From positions 1 through 36,654 of the forward strand of contig DATEDP010000039.1 of NCBI GenBank assembly GCA_035281585.1: 36,654 nt of DNA, read 5' to 3'. Positions 21,435 to 30,615 of the stretch are shown here, one piece after another. This stretch comes from a bacterium (GTDB lineage: Bacteria > UBA10199 > DSSB01). The notes under the pieces were generated by a model. That model had not been told where the DNA came from, did not search any database, and saw only the letters and a list, made by a program, of their open reading frames with translations. The position numbers and the translations under genes are program-made. How positions within the stretch are numbered: position 1 is the first letter of the stretch; the number at the start of each line of letters is the position of its first letter.

Positions 21435-22868
21435 ATGAAAAAAGCCAAGGCTTCCGCCTCCTCCCATCGCACTGAAAAGGACTCTCTCGGGGAAAAGCAA
21501 ATCCCTCACCATGTCTATTACGGCGTCCAAACCGCCCGGGCCGTGGACAATTTCCCGATCAGCGGCTGGAAGCCCCATCCGGCCTTCGTCGACGCCACCG
21601 TGCTGATCAAGCGGGCGGCGGCCGTCGTTCACGGCGGCCTCGGCCTGATCCCCAAGAGGAACGTCGCGGCCATCGTCAAAGCCTGCGACGAGGTCCTGCA
21701 AGGCCGGCATCGCGACAATTTCGTGGTCGACGTCTTCCAGGCCGGCGCCGGCACCAGCCATCACATGAACGTCAACGAGGTGGTGGCCAATCGGGCCAAC
21801 GAGATGCTCGGCGGCAAGCGCGGGGTCTACGATCCGATCAACCCCAACGACCACGTCAACATGGCCCAGTCGACCAATGACGTGATTCCGACGGCGATCC
21901 GCATCGCCGCCCTTCTGCTGAAAAAAGATTTCCTGGCTTCGCTCAAGACCCTGCAGAAGTCCTTCGCCGCCAAGGCCAAGGCTTGGGACAAAATCGTCAA
22001 GTCGGGCCGCACTCACCTGCAGGACGCCACGCCGATCCGCCTCGGCCAGGAGTTCGGCGGCTACGCCAGCGTGCTCCAGAGCCATCTCGGCTGGGTCGAG
22101 CAAGCTTTCGAGCCTTTGACCCGCCTCGGCCTGGGTGGAACCGCCGTCGGGACCGGCATCAACAGCCATCCCGAATACCGCCAACGGGTCGCCAAGGAAT
22201 TGGGCCGCTTGATCGGCGAGCCGCTCAAGCCGGCCAAGGATTATTTCGAGGCCATGCAGTCGATGTCGCCTTTCGTCGGCCTTTCCAGCGCGATCCGCAA
22301 CCTGACTTTGGACTTGATCCGCATCGCCAACGACCTGCGGCTCCTGGCCTCGGGTCCCCGCACCGGACTTTACGAAATTCTCCTTCCGCCGGTTCAGCCC
22401 GGCAGCTCGATCATGCCGGGCAAGGTCAACCCGGTCTTGGCCGAGATGACCAATATGTCGGGATTCTTCGTCCTCGGCTTGGACACGACGATCGCTTACT
22501 CCTCGCAGGCCGGCCAGCTCGAGTTGAACGTCATGATGCCGATCATCGCTTATTGCCTGACCTGGGAGCTGAGCATCCTCGGCAACACGATGCAGGCCTT
22601 GGCCGTCAAGTGCGTCGACGGGATCGTCGCCTTCCCCGACCGCTGCAAGTATTACGCGGAAAACTCGGTCTCGATCGCGACGGTGCTCAATCCGATTTTG
22701 GGCTATGCGGCCACGGCCGAGATCGTGAAGAAAGCCGTCGCCACCGGAAAACCCCTGCGCGAGCTGCTTCAGCAGACCTCGCTGACGCCGGCCCAGATCG
22801 ACAAGGTCTTCGACCTCTACGACAGCACCTATCCGAATTTGAAGGGTGGAACGAAGGCGGCCGGTTGA
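21435..22868 (+). CDS. aspA: Aspartate ammonia-lyase (class II fumarase/aspartase family)
   Basis: The signature GSSIMPGKVNP near residue 325 marks the fumarase/aspartase superfamily. VYYGVQTARAVDNFPISG, GAGTSHHMNVNEVVANRA, NDHVNMAQSTNDVIPTA, and KCVDGI in the last third fit aspartase better than fumarase (which usually reads QSSND). The enzyme would interconvert aspartate with fumarate plus ammonia in the cytoplasm. Some strings (GRTHLQDATPIRLGQEFGGY, GTAVGTGINSHPEY) are fumarase-like, so fumarase activity cannot be excluded. The 477-residue length is normal. The ATG at 21435 was chosen over a TTG at 21399. It follows the transporter gene by 42 bases, and a repeat element starts right at its stop codon. 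Confidence 0.88.
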   Translation: MKKAKASASSHRTEKDSLGEKQIPHHVYYGVQTARAVDNFPISGWKPHPAFVDATVLIKRAAAVVHGGLGLIPKRNVAAIVKACDEVLQGRHRDNFVVDVFQAGAGTSHHMNVNEVVANRANEMLGGKRGVYDPINPNDHVNMAQSTNDVIPTAIRIAALLLKKDFLASLKTLQKSFAAKAKAWDKIVKSGRTHLQDATPIRLGQEFGGYASVLQSHLGWVEQAFEPLTRLGLGGTAVGTGINSHPEYRQRVAKELGRLIGEPLKPAKDYFEAMQSMSPFVGLSSAIRNLTLDLIRIANDLRLLASGPRTGLYEILLPPVQPGSSIMPGKVNPVLAEMTNMSGFFVLGLDTTIAYSSQAGQLELNVMMPIIAYCLTWELSILGNTMQALAVKCVDGIVAFPDRCKYYAENSVSIATVLNPILGYAATAEIVKKAVATGKPLRELLQQTSLTPAQIDKVFDLYDSTYPNLKGGTKAAG

Positions 22869-22992
22869 TTTCCCCCCTTTGAAAAAGGGGGGTTGGGGGG
22901 ATTTAGGAATCGCTGCACTTTGGAAGCGAGCCTAAGATTTTTCTGCCACCGCTTTAAATCCCCCCTGCCCCCCTTTTTCAAAGGGGGGATTT
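22868..22992. repeat. Inverted-repeat element, family B, copy 2
   Basis: Two roughly 38-base units lie in inverted orientation, left about 22868-22905 and right about 22954-22992. Each contains a CCCCCC/GGGGGG hairpin with an A/T-rich loop plus a second G- or C-run. The left unit begins at the aspartase stop codon and the right unit ends next to the stop codon of the rhodanese-Nfu gene (22994-22996), so the element fills the whole convergent gap. It matches the element at 4671-4784 in layout. Confidence 0.92.
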
Positions 22993-22993
22993 T

Positions 22994-23764
22994 TTAGTGC
23001 ATCGAACCGCTGTGATCCTCGACGTCCTTGACCTCGGGGATGATGCGCATCAGGTGATTCTTGATCCCGTCCTCGACCGTGCGCTTCTGAGCCCCACAGC
23101 CGAAGCAGGCGCCGGACATCTTCACCTTGACCACGCCCTCCTCCACCGCCAGGACCTGCAAATCGCCGCCGTCCCGCTTCAAGCCCGGCCGGACGTCGCG
23201 GTCGATGACCGCCAGAACCTTCTCGATCAATTCCCGATCCACCCCCTGGACCTCGCCGGCATCCGAGGCCTTGACCTCCGGCTTGACCAAGGGACCACCG
23301 TAGCCGGCCATTCCGCCCAGGGCGTTGAAGACGTAGAGGTAACCTTCCTTGGCCAGCAACTGGGCCACCGTGACCGCCGTGTTGCCGTTGGCGCAGAAAG
23401 TCAAGATCGGGCGACTCTTGTCGGAGAGCTCGCCGAGTCGCATCAACACCTGATTGGCCGGGATGTGCTTGGCCTCGGGAATATGGCCGTTGCCCCAACC
23501 CTCGTCGCTGCGCACGTCCAGGATTAACAAGCCCGGCACCGATTGGATGAACTCCAAAACCCTTTCCTTGGGAATCTCCGAATAAGGCAAGCCGCTCATC
23601 ACCGCCGCGACGGTCGGGGGCAAGCCGCTGAGCAAGCCGGCGGTCTGCTGGCGCAAGACCTTGAGATGCCACTCCTGCTTCTTCTGCAGGTCTTCCAATT
23701 GGCGGCGGAGCTCGGCCACCTCACGCTCGAGACTTTCGATCTTGTCTTTTTTTCCACCAAACAT
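22994..23764 (-). CDS. Rhodanese-Nfu fusion protein, 256 aa
   Basis: Residues 1-40 are a charged coiled-coil (KDKIESLEREVAELRRQLED). Residues about 55-160 are a rhodanese domain with LILDVRSDEGWGNGHIPEA and the active-site loop FCANGNTAV (Cys124), which can carry a persulfide. Residues about 172-250 are a NifU C-terminal (Nfu) domain with KRDGGDLQVLAVEEGVV and the Fe-S ligands Cys220 and Cys223 in GACFGCG. Nfu proteins carry 4Fe-4S clusters to target enzymes, so the fusion suggests combining sulfur handling with cluster delivery. The rhodanese loop deviates from the usual CxxGxR in having Asn-Thr after Gly. There is no signal peptide. The gene is monocistronic, converging on aspA. Confidence 0.9.
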   Translation of the reverse strand: MFGGKKDKIESLEREVAELRRQLEDLQKKQEWHLKVLRQQTAGLLSGLPPTVAAVMSGLPYSEIPKERVLEFIQSVPGLLILDVRSDEGWGNGHIPEAKHIPANQVLMRLGELSDKSRPILTFCANGNTAVTVAQLLAKEGYLYVFNALGGMAGYGGPLVKPEVKASDAGEVQGVDRELIEKVLAVIDRDVRPGLKRDGGDLQVLAVEEGVVKVKMSGACFGCGAQKRTVEDGIKNHLMRIIPEVKDVEDHSGSMH

Positions 23765-23991
23765 CGTTCACCTCTTTTTCGGGGCCTCTTCAATCTCGCG
23801 AGGGGTCCGGCTTGTCAAGGGCGGGTGGGTTCGAAATTCGGACATTCGGGAGTAAAAGCCTTTGCCCCTTTCCAGGCCGGAACGGCTCGTATCATTGCAA
23901 GTATTTGATTTTGTTAATTTATTTATTCAGAGCGCTGGACCCCGGCGTTGGCCTCATCCTTGTACCCCAGCGAGAGGGAAGGAGAAAATCT

Positions 23992-24930
23992 ATGAAACTC
24001 AATTTCCTCAGTGAATGGATTCATACCGTCTTACCCTCCGGCGAGAGCCCCGAGTTGAAAAACCTTGAGGCCTCGTCCCCCGCCTCTTCCGCTTCGAGCT
24101 ATCAATCCTCCAACCAATCGATCGGCGCCGAAGTCAAAAATCAAATCGACCTCAATCGAAAAACTCTGGCCCGGGAATTGTCCCATCCCGAGCCCAAGGT
24201 TTTGGAAAAGCTCGGCGAGGTGAATCAAAAGCGCGGCGCCAAGGGCTTGGCGCCGATCGATTTGCCGAAAGTGACCGAGCAGATCGAAGCGATCTACAAG
24301 GACTCCAGCTTGAGCGACAAGCAGAAGAAGGAAAAAATCGAGCAGCTGCGCAAGCAGCTCGGGCTCTCGAAGGGTGAAATGAAGTCCTTATTCACCAAAC
24401 GAATCGAGTCCATTTACAAAAAGGCCGAGAAAAGGCTGGCCGCTTTCGAGCAAGCCAAGTCGAGCCAGCTCCACTCCGAGCTTCGACAAGCCGAAGCCGC
24501 CTACGGCAAGGACAGCGCCCAAGCCAAGGCGGTGCGCGACAAGCTGGACTCGCTGAAATCGACCCTCCAACCCGAAAGGGAGGGGTTGAAGGCCCAGGCC
24601 AAATTCTTCGGCTCCCTCTATCCCGGCTTCTGGAGCAGGCTTGGCGGGGCCTTCAAGAAAATCGGTCAGGGCCTGGCTAAGGCGCTCAGCGTCCTGGCGA
24701 AAGTGGTTCGTTTCATCCCGGCGCTGGGACCGGTCCTCTCCAACGCCATGCGGACGGTTCAATCCCTGCTCCAGGGCAAGTTCAAGGAATTGGGAAAGAG
24801 TCTGCTGAGCACCTTGGGTGCGGCGAAGAACTTCGCCCACTTCATCCCCGGCATCGGCCAAATCGCCAGCTTCGCGGTCACCGGCCTCGAAGCCCTCGTT
24901 AAAGCGTTTCGTCCGGCGAAGACACTCTAG
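23992..24930 (+). CDS. Helical protein with C-terminal FIP-repeat segment, 312 aa, unknown
   Basis: AAGGAG stands about 8 bases before the ATG, fixing the start; the frame is open upstream but not protein-like. Residues 20-60 are Ser-rich. Residues about 60-205 are charged, helical and coiled-coil-like. Residues about 210-312 are amphipathic and basic, with a two-fold repeat: VVRFIPALGPVLSNA and FAHFIPGIGQIASFA, about 45 residues apart. There is no signal peptide and no full transmembrane helix, though the C-terminal part could associate with membranes. An AT-rich stretch at 23895-23930 probably holds its promoter. I know no family; a secreted effector or pore-type role is speculative. The 3' end overlaps the convergent amidase-like gene by 32 bases. 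Confidence 0.7.
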   Translation: MKLNFLSEWIHTVLPSGESPELKNLEASSPASSASSYQSSNQSIGAEVKNQIDLNRKTLARELSHPEPKVLEKLGEVNQKRGAKGLAPIDLPKVTEQIEAIYKDSSLSDKQKKEKIEQLRKQLGLSKGEMKSLFTKRIESIYKKAEKRLAAFEQAKSSQLHSELRQAEAAYGKDSAQAKAVRDKLDSLKSTLQPEREGLKAQAKFFGSLYPGFWSRLGGAFKKIGQGLAKALSVLAKVVRFIPALGPVLSNAMRTVQSLLQGKFKELGKSLLSTLGAAKNFAHFIPGIGQIASFAVTGLEALVKAFRPAKTL

Positions 24931-27900
24931 CCGCGTAAGGAATGCTCGGCAGGTCGTGCTGGCCACCCTCGCCCTGAATGACCCGAGGCCTCCAGGACTG
25001 CGGGAAGGTCCATTTCTCGGGCGGCGGCGTGGTCCGCGCCCGGAACAGCGAGTGGAACTCGCCGCTGAAATGCATCAACTGAGGCAAGGTTCCGGTGAGG
25101 GCGACGCCGACCTCGGGACGATCCTGCGAGGGCAAGGTCAGCTGGCCCCAGCCGGGAATGCGGTTCTTGGCCATGGTGATCCGATCGTGGCCGTCGAGGC
25201 GGGCGCCGGCCCGATTCGCGAAGATGTCGGCCGTCGAAATGGCTTCGGTCGAGGGCGAAGCCAATATCACGTCGGACCCGATCTTGCGATGGATCAAGCT
25301 CTCATAGCGCCGCGACAGCTCCCGAGCTTGGTCGTAAAAGCCGAGCCGCAAGGAAAGTGCGCCCTTGGGCAAGCGCACCATCAAGTTGTCGTCCAGGACC
25401 CGCCGCGGCGGATCGAAGCGATGATTCTGGAGCGGATTGGTGTGGGTGAAGGCGCCGGCGACGTAGGCGTCGAAGGGATAGAGGCGCATCGGGGCTTCGC
25501 CGATGAAATCCCACTCCGGCCCCAAAGCCTGAACCTCATAACCCTGAGCGCGGTACTCGTCGATCCGCTGGAGGAAGCTCATTTGGGCCTGGGGCGAGGC
25601 GGCGCTCACCAAGCTTTCCAGATAGGCAATAGTGGGCCTCTGATGGGCCGGCTGAAACTGAGCGCCGGGATTCTGCAAGCGCTGGTGCGGATCGCCACCT
25701 TCAACTTTGGAAAGGTATCGGGCGATTTCCATGGCGTCGCGGCTTTCCCGGGCCAAGACCCCGACCCGATCCAGGAAAGTCGCAAAGGGCACCATATTCT
25801 TGGTCGAGATCAAGCCGGCCGGGGGCACGAAACCGAAAAGGCCGACGGCGCCGGCGGGCGCCGAAACCGAGCCGCCGGTGTCGGTTCCAATCCCCGCTGA
25901 GATCGGAAGCTCAGGGTGACCGACCACGTGGGCGGTCGCCGAAGAGGAGCCGGCCGGATCGAATCCGGGCCGGGTCGGATGGGGAATATAGCCAAAGCCG
26001 CCTTGCTTGCCGGTTCCGCCGCTCGCCGCGGCGACCATCCCGACGGTGATCGGAATCGCGCCCAAATCCGTCAAAGCTTGAACCACCGGACTGGAAGCAT
26101 GGCCGGCGACGCGGGCGGTCTTGCTGCCGACGTGCATCCGACCGTCGGCGCCGGGAAAGATATCCTTGACCGCGATCAAAACCCCTTCCAAGGGACGGGC
26201 CCTGCCCTCGCGATAACGTCGCTCGCTCTCCTCGGCCATGCCCAACAACTGCCGCCGGTAGTGGCCATGGTCCAAGGGCCGGGGGAAGATGGAGCCGTCG
26301 CGCGCCGCCGGATGCTCCAAGAGAATTTGCAAAACACCCATCGGCGACACTTCGCCCGAAGCATAGGCCTGGCGGATGGCTGACATGTCGTAGCCGGCGA
26401 TCACCTCTCGGCGATCATGAGGCACCCAATGGGCATCGGGGCCAAAAGTGACCGGCTCCGGCGACCGAGGAATTTCAGGATGGGCCACGCCCAGCGTGTC
26501 GATGAGCTCGGGCTGGGCGCCGGTCTTCAATGGGGTCAAAGCCTCGGCCCGGCGGAGAGCCGTTTCGACCCAAGCCAGGTCGGTATTGGCCTGGCGAATG
26601 AAGGCCCGCTCGACCGCCGGCGACAAGGTCGGAACCCCGGCATCGAGGCGGCGAAGGACCGTGTCGCGCAAGGTCGGATCGTCGTAATGCCGTTCGGTCA
26701 GCTCCTGGCTCATCGCCGGTCCCAATCCGTAGGATCGGTTGCCACGGCCGGCGCGATAGAGATGGACGGTCACCGCCGGGCTCACGTCCATCGCCAGGCC
26801 GAGCAGCAGGGAGCTGACCGAAATGGGAGCTTGCTCGGCCAGGGGGCCGGCATTGGCATATTGATGCAGGCCATGGGCGAAGCGCCCGAGACCGACCGCG
26901 GCCGAACCATAGAGCAAGCTGCGGTCGGTGAACAGGCCGGCCCGGGCCAACCAAGTCCGCTGCCAAAATCGCAGACCCGGATTGCCTCGGGCAAACTGAA
27001 CCCATATCTCGGGATCGTTGACCGCCCGGCGAACCGCGTCGCCCTGGTACCAGGCGATCCGGGTGGCCGCCGCCGAGCTGTGGCCCTCGGCCAAAGCCGT
27101 TTGACGGGCCAGGCGAAAAGCACGGCCGCCTAATCCGAAGCTGGCGATTCCGACTCCCGTGCCCAGGACGCCCAAGCCAAAACCGGATACGGTCAAAAAA
27201 TCGGCAAAGGCCGAATGATTCGCATCGCCGCCGTTCCACAAGCGGCCGGTGGCGGCCCAAGCCTCGGGAGCTTGGCGAGTGAGGATGTAGGCGCCACTGG
27301 CCAACAGGGTCGCCGAAACCGCCGGTTTGGAAAGAAAGTGAAGGCCGGCCGCGGCCAGGGGCCGAAGCGGCCGGATGTAGGAACAGCCGATCGTGGCCAA
27401 TCCCAGCAAGGCCCCACCGTGGTTGAGCCTTTCGGCGGTGCTGTCGAGGGTGATGCTCCGGACAAAGCGCTCGGCCCGGCTGCCGAAAGTTCCGCCGCCT
27501 TGCAAAGCCTTGAGCCGCTCTTCGGAACGGCCGAGAACCGAAAGCAATTGAGCGCTCGGCGGCCTTCCGTTCCTCAGCTCGGGCAAGCTCGTATAAAGAG
27601 AGGCTGCCAGGTCCTCGCGGCCGGCTCGCTCCTGGCGGCCGGCGAGGTTCAAAAGAGCTTCCCCAAACAAAGTTTTGTCGTGCTCGCCGCCGATGGAAAT
27701 GAGCTCGTTGACGAAGGTCTTCCCCAGGGAATTTTCTAAGGCATTTTGGCGGGCCAGGGGCAGGCGCTGGTAGGCTTCGCGAAGCGTCGGGGCTTCGCCC
27801 CGGCTAAGAACGTCGGAGAGACCTAGGTCGGCCGCTTGGCGATCGAGCCAGCGGGCCAGAAAACGGTCGGCCGGATGCGCCGAAGGCGCGCTCGACGGCG

Positions 27901-27967
27901 GATTCTGCGAAGTCGAAGCGGAATCCAACGATGCTAAACTCAGGCGTGGTACAAGCGGCGGCGACAA
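24899..27967 (-). CDS. Amidase-superfamily protein with ~500-residue N-terminal module, 1022 aa
   Basis: The C-terminal half (about residues 540-1020) is an amidase-signature enzyme. It has LIAVKDIFPG with the catalytic Lys (about 601), DPAGSSSATA with the cis-Ser (about 673) and GIGTDTGGSVSAPAGAVGLF with the nucleophile Ser (about 698), the Ser-cisSer-Lys triad used to hydrolyse amide bonds. The N-terminal half is not part of known amidases: residues 1-35 are Pro/Ser-rich, 105-135 hold a TPR-like helix pair, and 155-310 contain long Ala/Gly-rich hydrophobic helices that could insert into or lie on a membrane. Residues about 105-200 match the left-edge protein. The start is a TTG preceded by GAGGGG. 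There is no classical signal peptide. The substrate is unknown. Confidence 0.85.
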   Translation of the reverse strand: MSPPLVPRLSLASLDSASTSQNPPSSAPSAHPADRFLARWLDRQAADLGLSDVLSRGEAPTLREAYQRLPLARQNALENSLGKTFVNELISIGGEHDKTLFGEALLNLAGRQERAGREDLAASLYTSLPELRNGRPPSAQLLSVLGRSEERLKALQGGGTFGSRAERFVRSITLDSTAERLNHGGALLGLATIGCSYIRPLRPLAAAGLHFLSKPAVSATLLASGAYILTRQAPEAWAATGRLWNGGDANHSAFADFLTVSGFGLGVLGTGVGIASFGLGGRAFRLARQTALAEGHSSAAATRIAWYQGDAVRRAVNDPEIWVQFARGNPGLRFWQRTWLARAGLFTDRSLLYGSAAVGLGRFAHGLHQYANAGPLAEQAPISVSSLLLGLAMDVSPAVTVHLYRAGRGNRSYGLGPAMSQELTERHYDDPTLRDTVLRRLDAGVPTLSPAVERAFIRQANTDLAWVETALRRAEALTPLKTGAQPELIDTLGVAHPEIPRSPEPVTFGPDAHWVPHDRREVIAGYDMSAIRQAYASGEVSPMGVLQILLEHPAARDGSIFPRPLDHGHYRRQLLGMAEESERRYREGRARPLEGVLIAVKDIFPGADGRMHVGSKTARVAGHASSPVVQALTDLGAIPITVGMVAAASGGTGKQGGFGYIPHPTRPGFDPAGSSSATAHVVGHPELPISAGIGTDTGGSVSAPAGAVGLFGFVPPAGLISTKNMVPFATFLDRVGVLARESRDAMEIARYLSKVEGGDPHQRLQNPGAQFQPAHQRPTIAYLESLVSAASPQAQMSFLQRIDEYRAQGYEVQALGPEWDFIGEAPMRLYPFDAYVAGAFTHTNPLQNHRFDPPRRVLDDNLMVRLPKGALSLRLGFYDQARELSRRYESLIHRKIGSDVILASPSTEAISTADIFANRAGARLDGHDRITMAKNRIPGWGQLTLPSQDRPEVGVALTGTLPQLMHFSGEFHSLFRARTTPPPEKWTFPQSWRPRVIQGEGGQHDLPSIPYAARVSSPDETL

Positions 27968-28175
27968 AAGAATAACCCCTCAATGGTCCAAAGATCTCCC
28001 TCGATTCCAAAGACCTACCTCTCCTCATTAGGAATCATTCCAACATCCGTGCCAAATGCCGGATCTTCACGATTTCAAGGACTTAGCGATTTTGGGGGAA
28101 TAAAATAACGGCGACAATTTAAGCGGCTGAGCAAAGACTAGGCATGCTTTGCGGGCGGGGGTGCCGGGAAATAGC

Positions 28176-30566
28176 TCATTTTTTGGGCTTCAGCTGGTCG
28201 CGGAGGTCGGCCAATGCGGCAAAGGCGTTGTTGAACACCGGCCGCGGAGCCGGCGCTCGGCGAGGCGGAGCGCCGCGGCGGTCGCCCGGTCGACCCCTCC
28301 CCCGCGGACCCCGATCCTGGCGGCGTTCGCCGCCTTCGGCCGAAGCAGGACGCCTTTCCCGGCGAGGAGCTTCGGCGGCCTGCTTCATCGAAAGTGAAAT
28401 CTGTTTTTTATCCAGGTCGACCTCGAGCACCTTCACCTGGACCCGGTCACCGGGGCTGACGACCTCGCGCGGATCCTTCACGAAGCGCTGGGCCAGTTGG
28501 CTGAGATGGACCAGGCCATCCTGGTGAACCCCGATGTCGACGAAGGCGCCGAAATTGGTGACGTTGGTGACGATGCCGGGGCAAATCATCCCGGCCTTGA
28601 GATCCTTCAGCTCGAAAATGTCATCGCGGAAGCTGAATGGAACGAAGTGCTCCCGCGGATCGCGGCCCGGCTTTTCGAGCTCGCGGATCAAATCCTCGAA
28701 GGTGAAATCACCGACGCTGGCTTTGAATTCGGCGTCCTCGCGCAGGACCGCGGCGCCCGCACCCATCAAATCGGCCACGCTCTTGCCCAGGGCGGCGGCC
28801 CTGGCTTCCAAGATGGGGTAGCTCTCGGGATGAACGCCGGTGTTGTCGAGCGGATTGGAAGACTCGGGAACCCGGAGAAAGCCGGCGGCCTGCTCGAAAG
28901 CCTTTTGCGAAAAGCGCGGCACCTGCAGCAAATCGGCCCGCGATTTAAAAAGACCGACGCCGCCGCGATAATCGACCACCGCCTTGGCCAAGGCCGGGCC
29001 GATGCCGGCAACGTGGGCCAGCAAATGCATCGAGGCGGTATTCAGGTTGACGCCGACTTGGTTGACGCAGGAGTCGACCACATGGTCCAGGCTCTTCTTG
29101 AGCCGGGCTTGGGAAACGTCATGCTGGTATTGGCCGACGCCGATGCTCTTGGGGTCGGTCTTGACCAGCTCGGCCAAGGGGTCTTGCAGGCGGCGGGCGA
29201 TCGAGATCGCGCCGCGAACCGTGATGTCCAAATCGGGGAATTCCTCGCGAGCGGTTTCGCTGGCGCTATAGACGCTGGCCCCGGCCTCGCTCACCATCAC
29301 CACCGGCAAGTTCTCGATGCCGGCTTCCTTGACCGCGGCCCGGATGAAGATCTCGGCCTCGCGGCCGGCGGTTCCGTTGCCGACGGCGATGGCTCGAATC
29401 GTCCCGGTGGCGAGCAAGTCCTTCAGTCCCTGTTTGGCGGCGGCTTTGGCCTCATCGCTCTGCAAATAAAGCACGGTGTTGGAGACGAATTTTCCCGAAT
29501 CGTCGACCAGGGCCAGCTTGCAGCCGCTGCGGACGCCGGGGTCGACGCCGAGCACGGCCTTGGGCCCGAAAGGCGAAGCCAGCAACAGCTTGCGGACGTT
29601 CTCCGCAAAAACCTTGATCGCGACCTCGTCGGCGACGGTCTTCAAGGCCTTGTGGACCTCGCTGTCGATGCTCGGTTGAACGTGGGCCTTCAGCGCGAGC
29701 CGAGCCGCCTTGCGCAGCACCTCGGCTCCCGGAGAGTCGGGGACGGTCAAGGCCAAGGCCTCGTAGTCGGCGAGCAGCGCCGCCTCGAAGCCGCTGTCGC
29801 CGTCGCCCTCGGGCTTGCCGCCGATTGCCAAGGTCAGCTCTTCCTCGATCCAGCCCCGGCGCAAGGCCAAGTAGCGGTGAGAATTCTCGGGCTTGAGCAG
29901 CGAGGCGATCGATTCGTGGAACTGGAAATAATTCTCGTACTTGCTGTGGGGCTTGGCCTTGGGCGCCTTGCCGGTGATGACGTGTCCCTCGGCGAAAGTT
30001 TTTTCCCGGACCTTTTGGCGAAGCTCGACCACCTCGGAAAGGCGCTCGACCAAAATGTCTTGAGCGCCTTCAATGACCAAAGCGGCGTCGCGATAGCCCT
30101 TCTCCTCGTTGCGGAAGGTAAAGGCCCAAAGCTCCAAGGTTTGGCCGGGCTGGGGCTGCTCGGTGCCGTGGCCGCAGTTCCAGATCCAATCGGCCAGCGG
30201 CTCGATGCCGGCTTCCCGGGCTTGAGCCGCCTTGGTCTTCCGCTTTTGCTTGTAGGGAAGATAAATGTCTTCCAAGCGCTCGAGCTCGAAAGTCGCCAAG
30301 ACCCGCTCTTTTAATTCCGGCGTGAGCTGCTTTTGCTTCTCGATCTGCTCCAGGATGTGGCTCTGGCGTTGAAGGATCTCCTGCCACTTTTCATGGGCGT
30401 CGATGACCTCCTGGATCGCCACCTCATCCAAATTGCCGGTTCGCTCTTTGCGATAGCGCGCGATGAAGGGAACGGTGCCCCCGTCGGCGACCAATGCCAA
30501 GACCGCCTCGGCCGATGACAGGGGAATCTTGGGATGTTGGGCGGAAAACCAGGCTTGAAAGTTCAT
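28176..30566 (-). CDS. tex: Tex-type RNA-binding transcription accessory protein
   Basis: This is a nearly 800-residue nucleic-acid-binding protein of the Tex/Spt6-like family. The N-terminus GGTVPFIARYRKERTGNLDE is diagnostic, and LEDIYLPYKQKRKT follows. A YqgF-type domain lies around residue 335 (VLGVDPGVRSGCKLALV), helix-hairpin-helix motifs around 505-535 (VAGIGPALAKAVVDYR) and an S1 domain around 650-725 (VTNFGAFVDIGVHQDGLVHLSQ). The last 60 residues are Arg/Gly/Pro-rich, an RNA-binding-type tail not present in all Tex proteins. The ATG at 30566 matches the family N-terminus; an upstream ATG at 30602, preceded by AGGA, would add 12 residues. It is divergent from yraN. Confidence 0.96.
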   Translation of the reverse strand: MNFQAWFSAQHPKIPLSSAEAVLALVADGGTVPFIARYRKERTGNLDEVAIQEVIDAHEKWQEILQRQSHILEQIEKQKQLTPELKERVLATFELERLEDIYLPYKQKRKTKAAQAREAGIEPLADWIWNCGHGTEQPQPGQTLELWAFTFRNEEKGYRDAALVIEGAQDILVERLSEVVELRQKVREKTFAEGHVITGKAPKAKPHSKYENYFQFHESIASLLKPENSHRYLALRRGWIEEELTLAIGGKPEGDGDSGFEAALLADYEALALTVPDSPGAEVLRKAARLALKAHVQPSIDSEVHKALKTVADEVAIKVFAENVRKLLLASPFGPKAVLGVDPGVRSGCKLALVDDSGKFVSNTVLYLQSDEAKAAAKQGLKDLLATGTIRAIAVGNGTAGREAEIFIRAAVKEAGIENLPVVMVSEAGASVYSASETAREEFPDLDITVRGAISIARRLQDPLAELVKTDPKSIGVGQYQHDVSQARLKKSLDHVVDSCVNQVGVNLNTASMHLLAHVAGIGPALAKAVVDYRGGVGLFKSRADLLQVPRFSQKAFEQAAGFLRVPESSNPLDNTGVHPESYPILEARAAALGKSVADLMGAGAAVLREDAEFKASVGDFTFEDLIRELEKPGRDPREHFVPFSFRDDIFELKDLKAGMICPGIVTNVTNFGAFVDIGVHQDGLVHLSQLAQRFVKDPREVVSPGDRVQVKVLEVDLDKKQISLSMKQAAEAPRRERRPASAEGGERRQDRGPRGRGRPGDRRGAPPRRAPAPRPVFNNAFAALADLRDQLKPKK

Positions 30567-30615
30567 AGGGAGGGGAATGGGGCTTTGGCACAACTCATGC
30601 AAATATCCTAAAGGA

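Noticed and set aside
28497-30314. A 605-codon plus-strand frame over tex
   Set aside because: Tex motifs on the minus strand are definitive; the plus frame lacks any family pattern.
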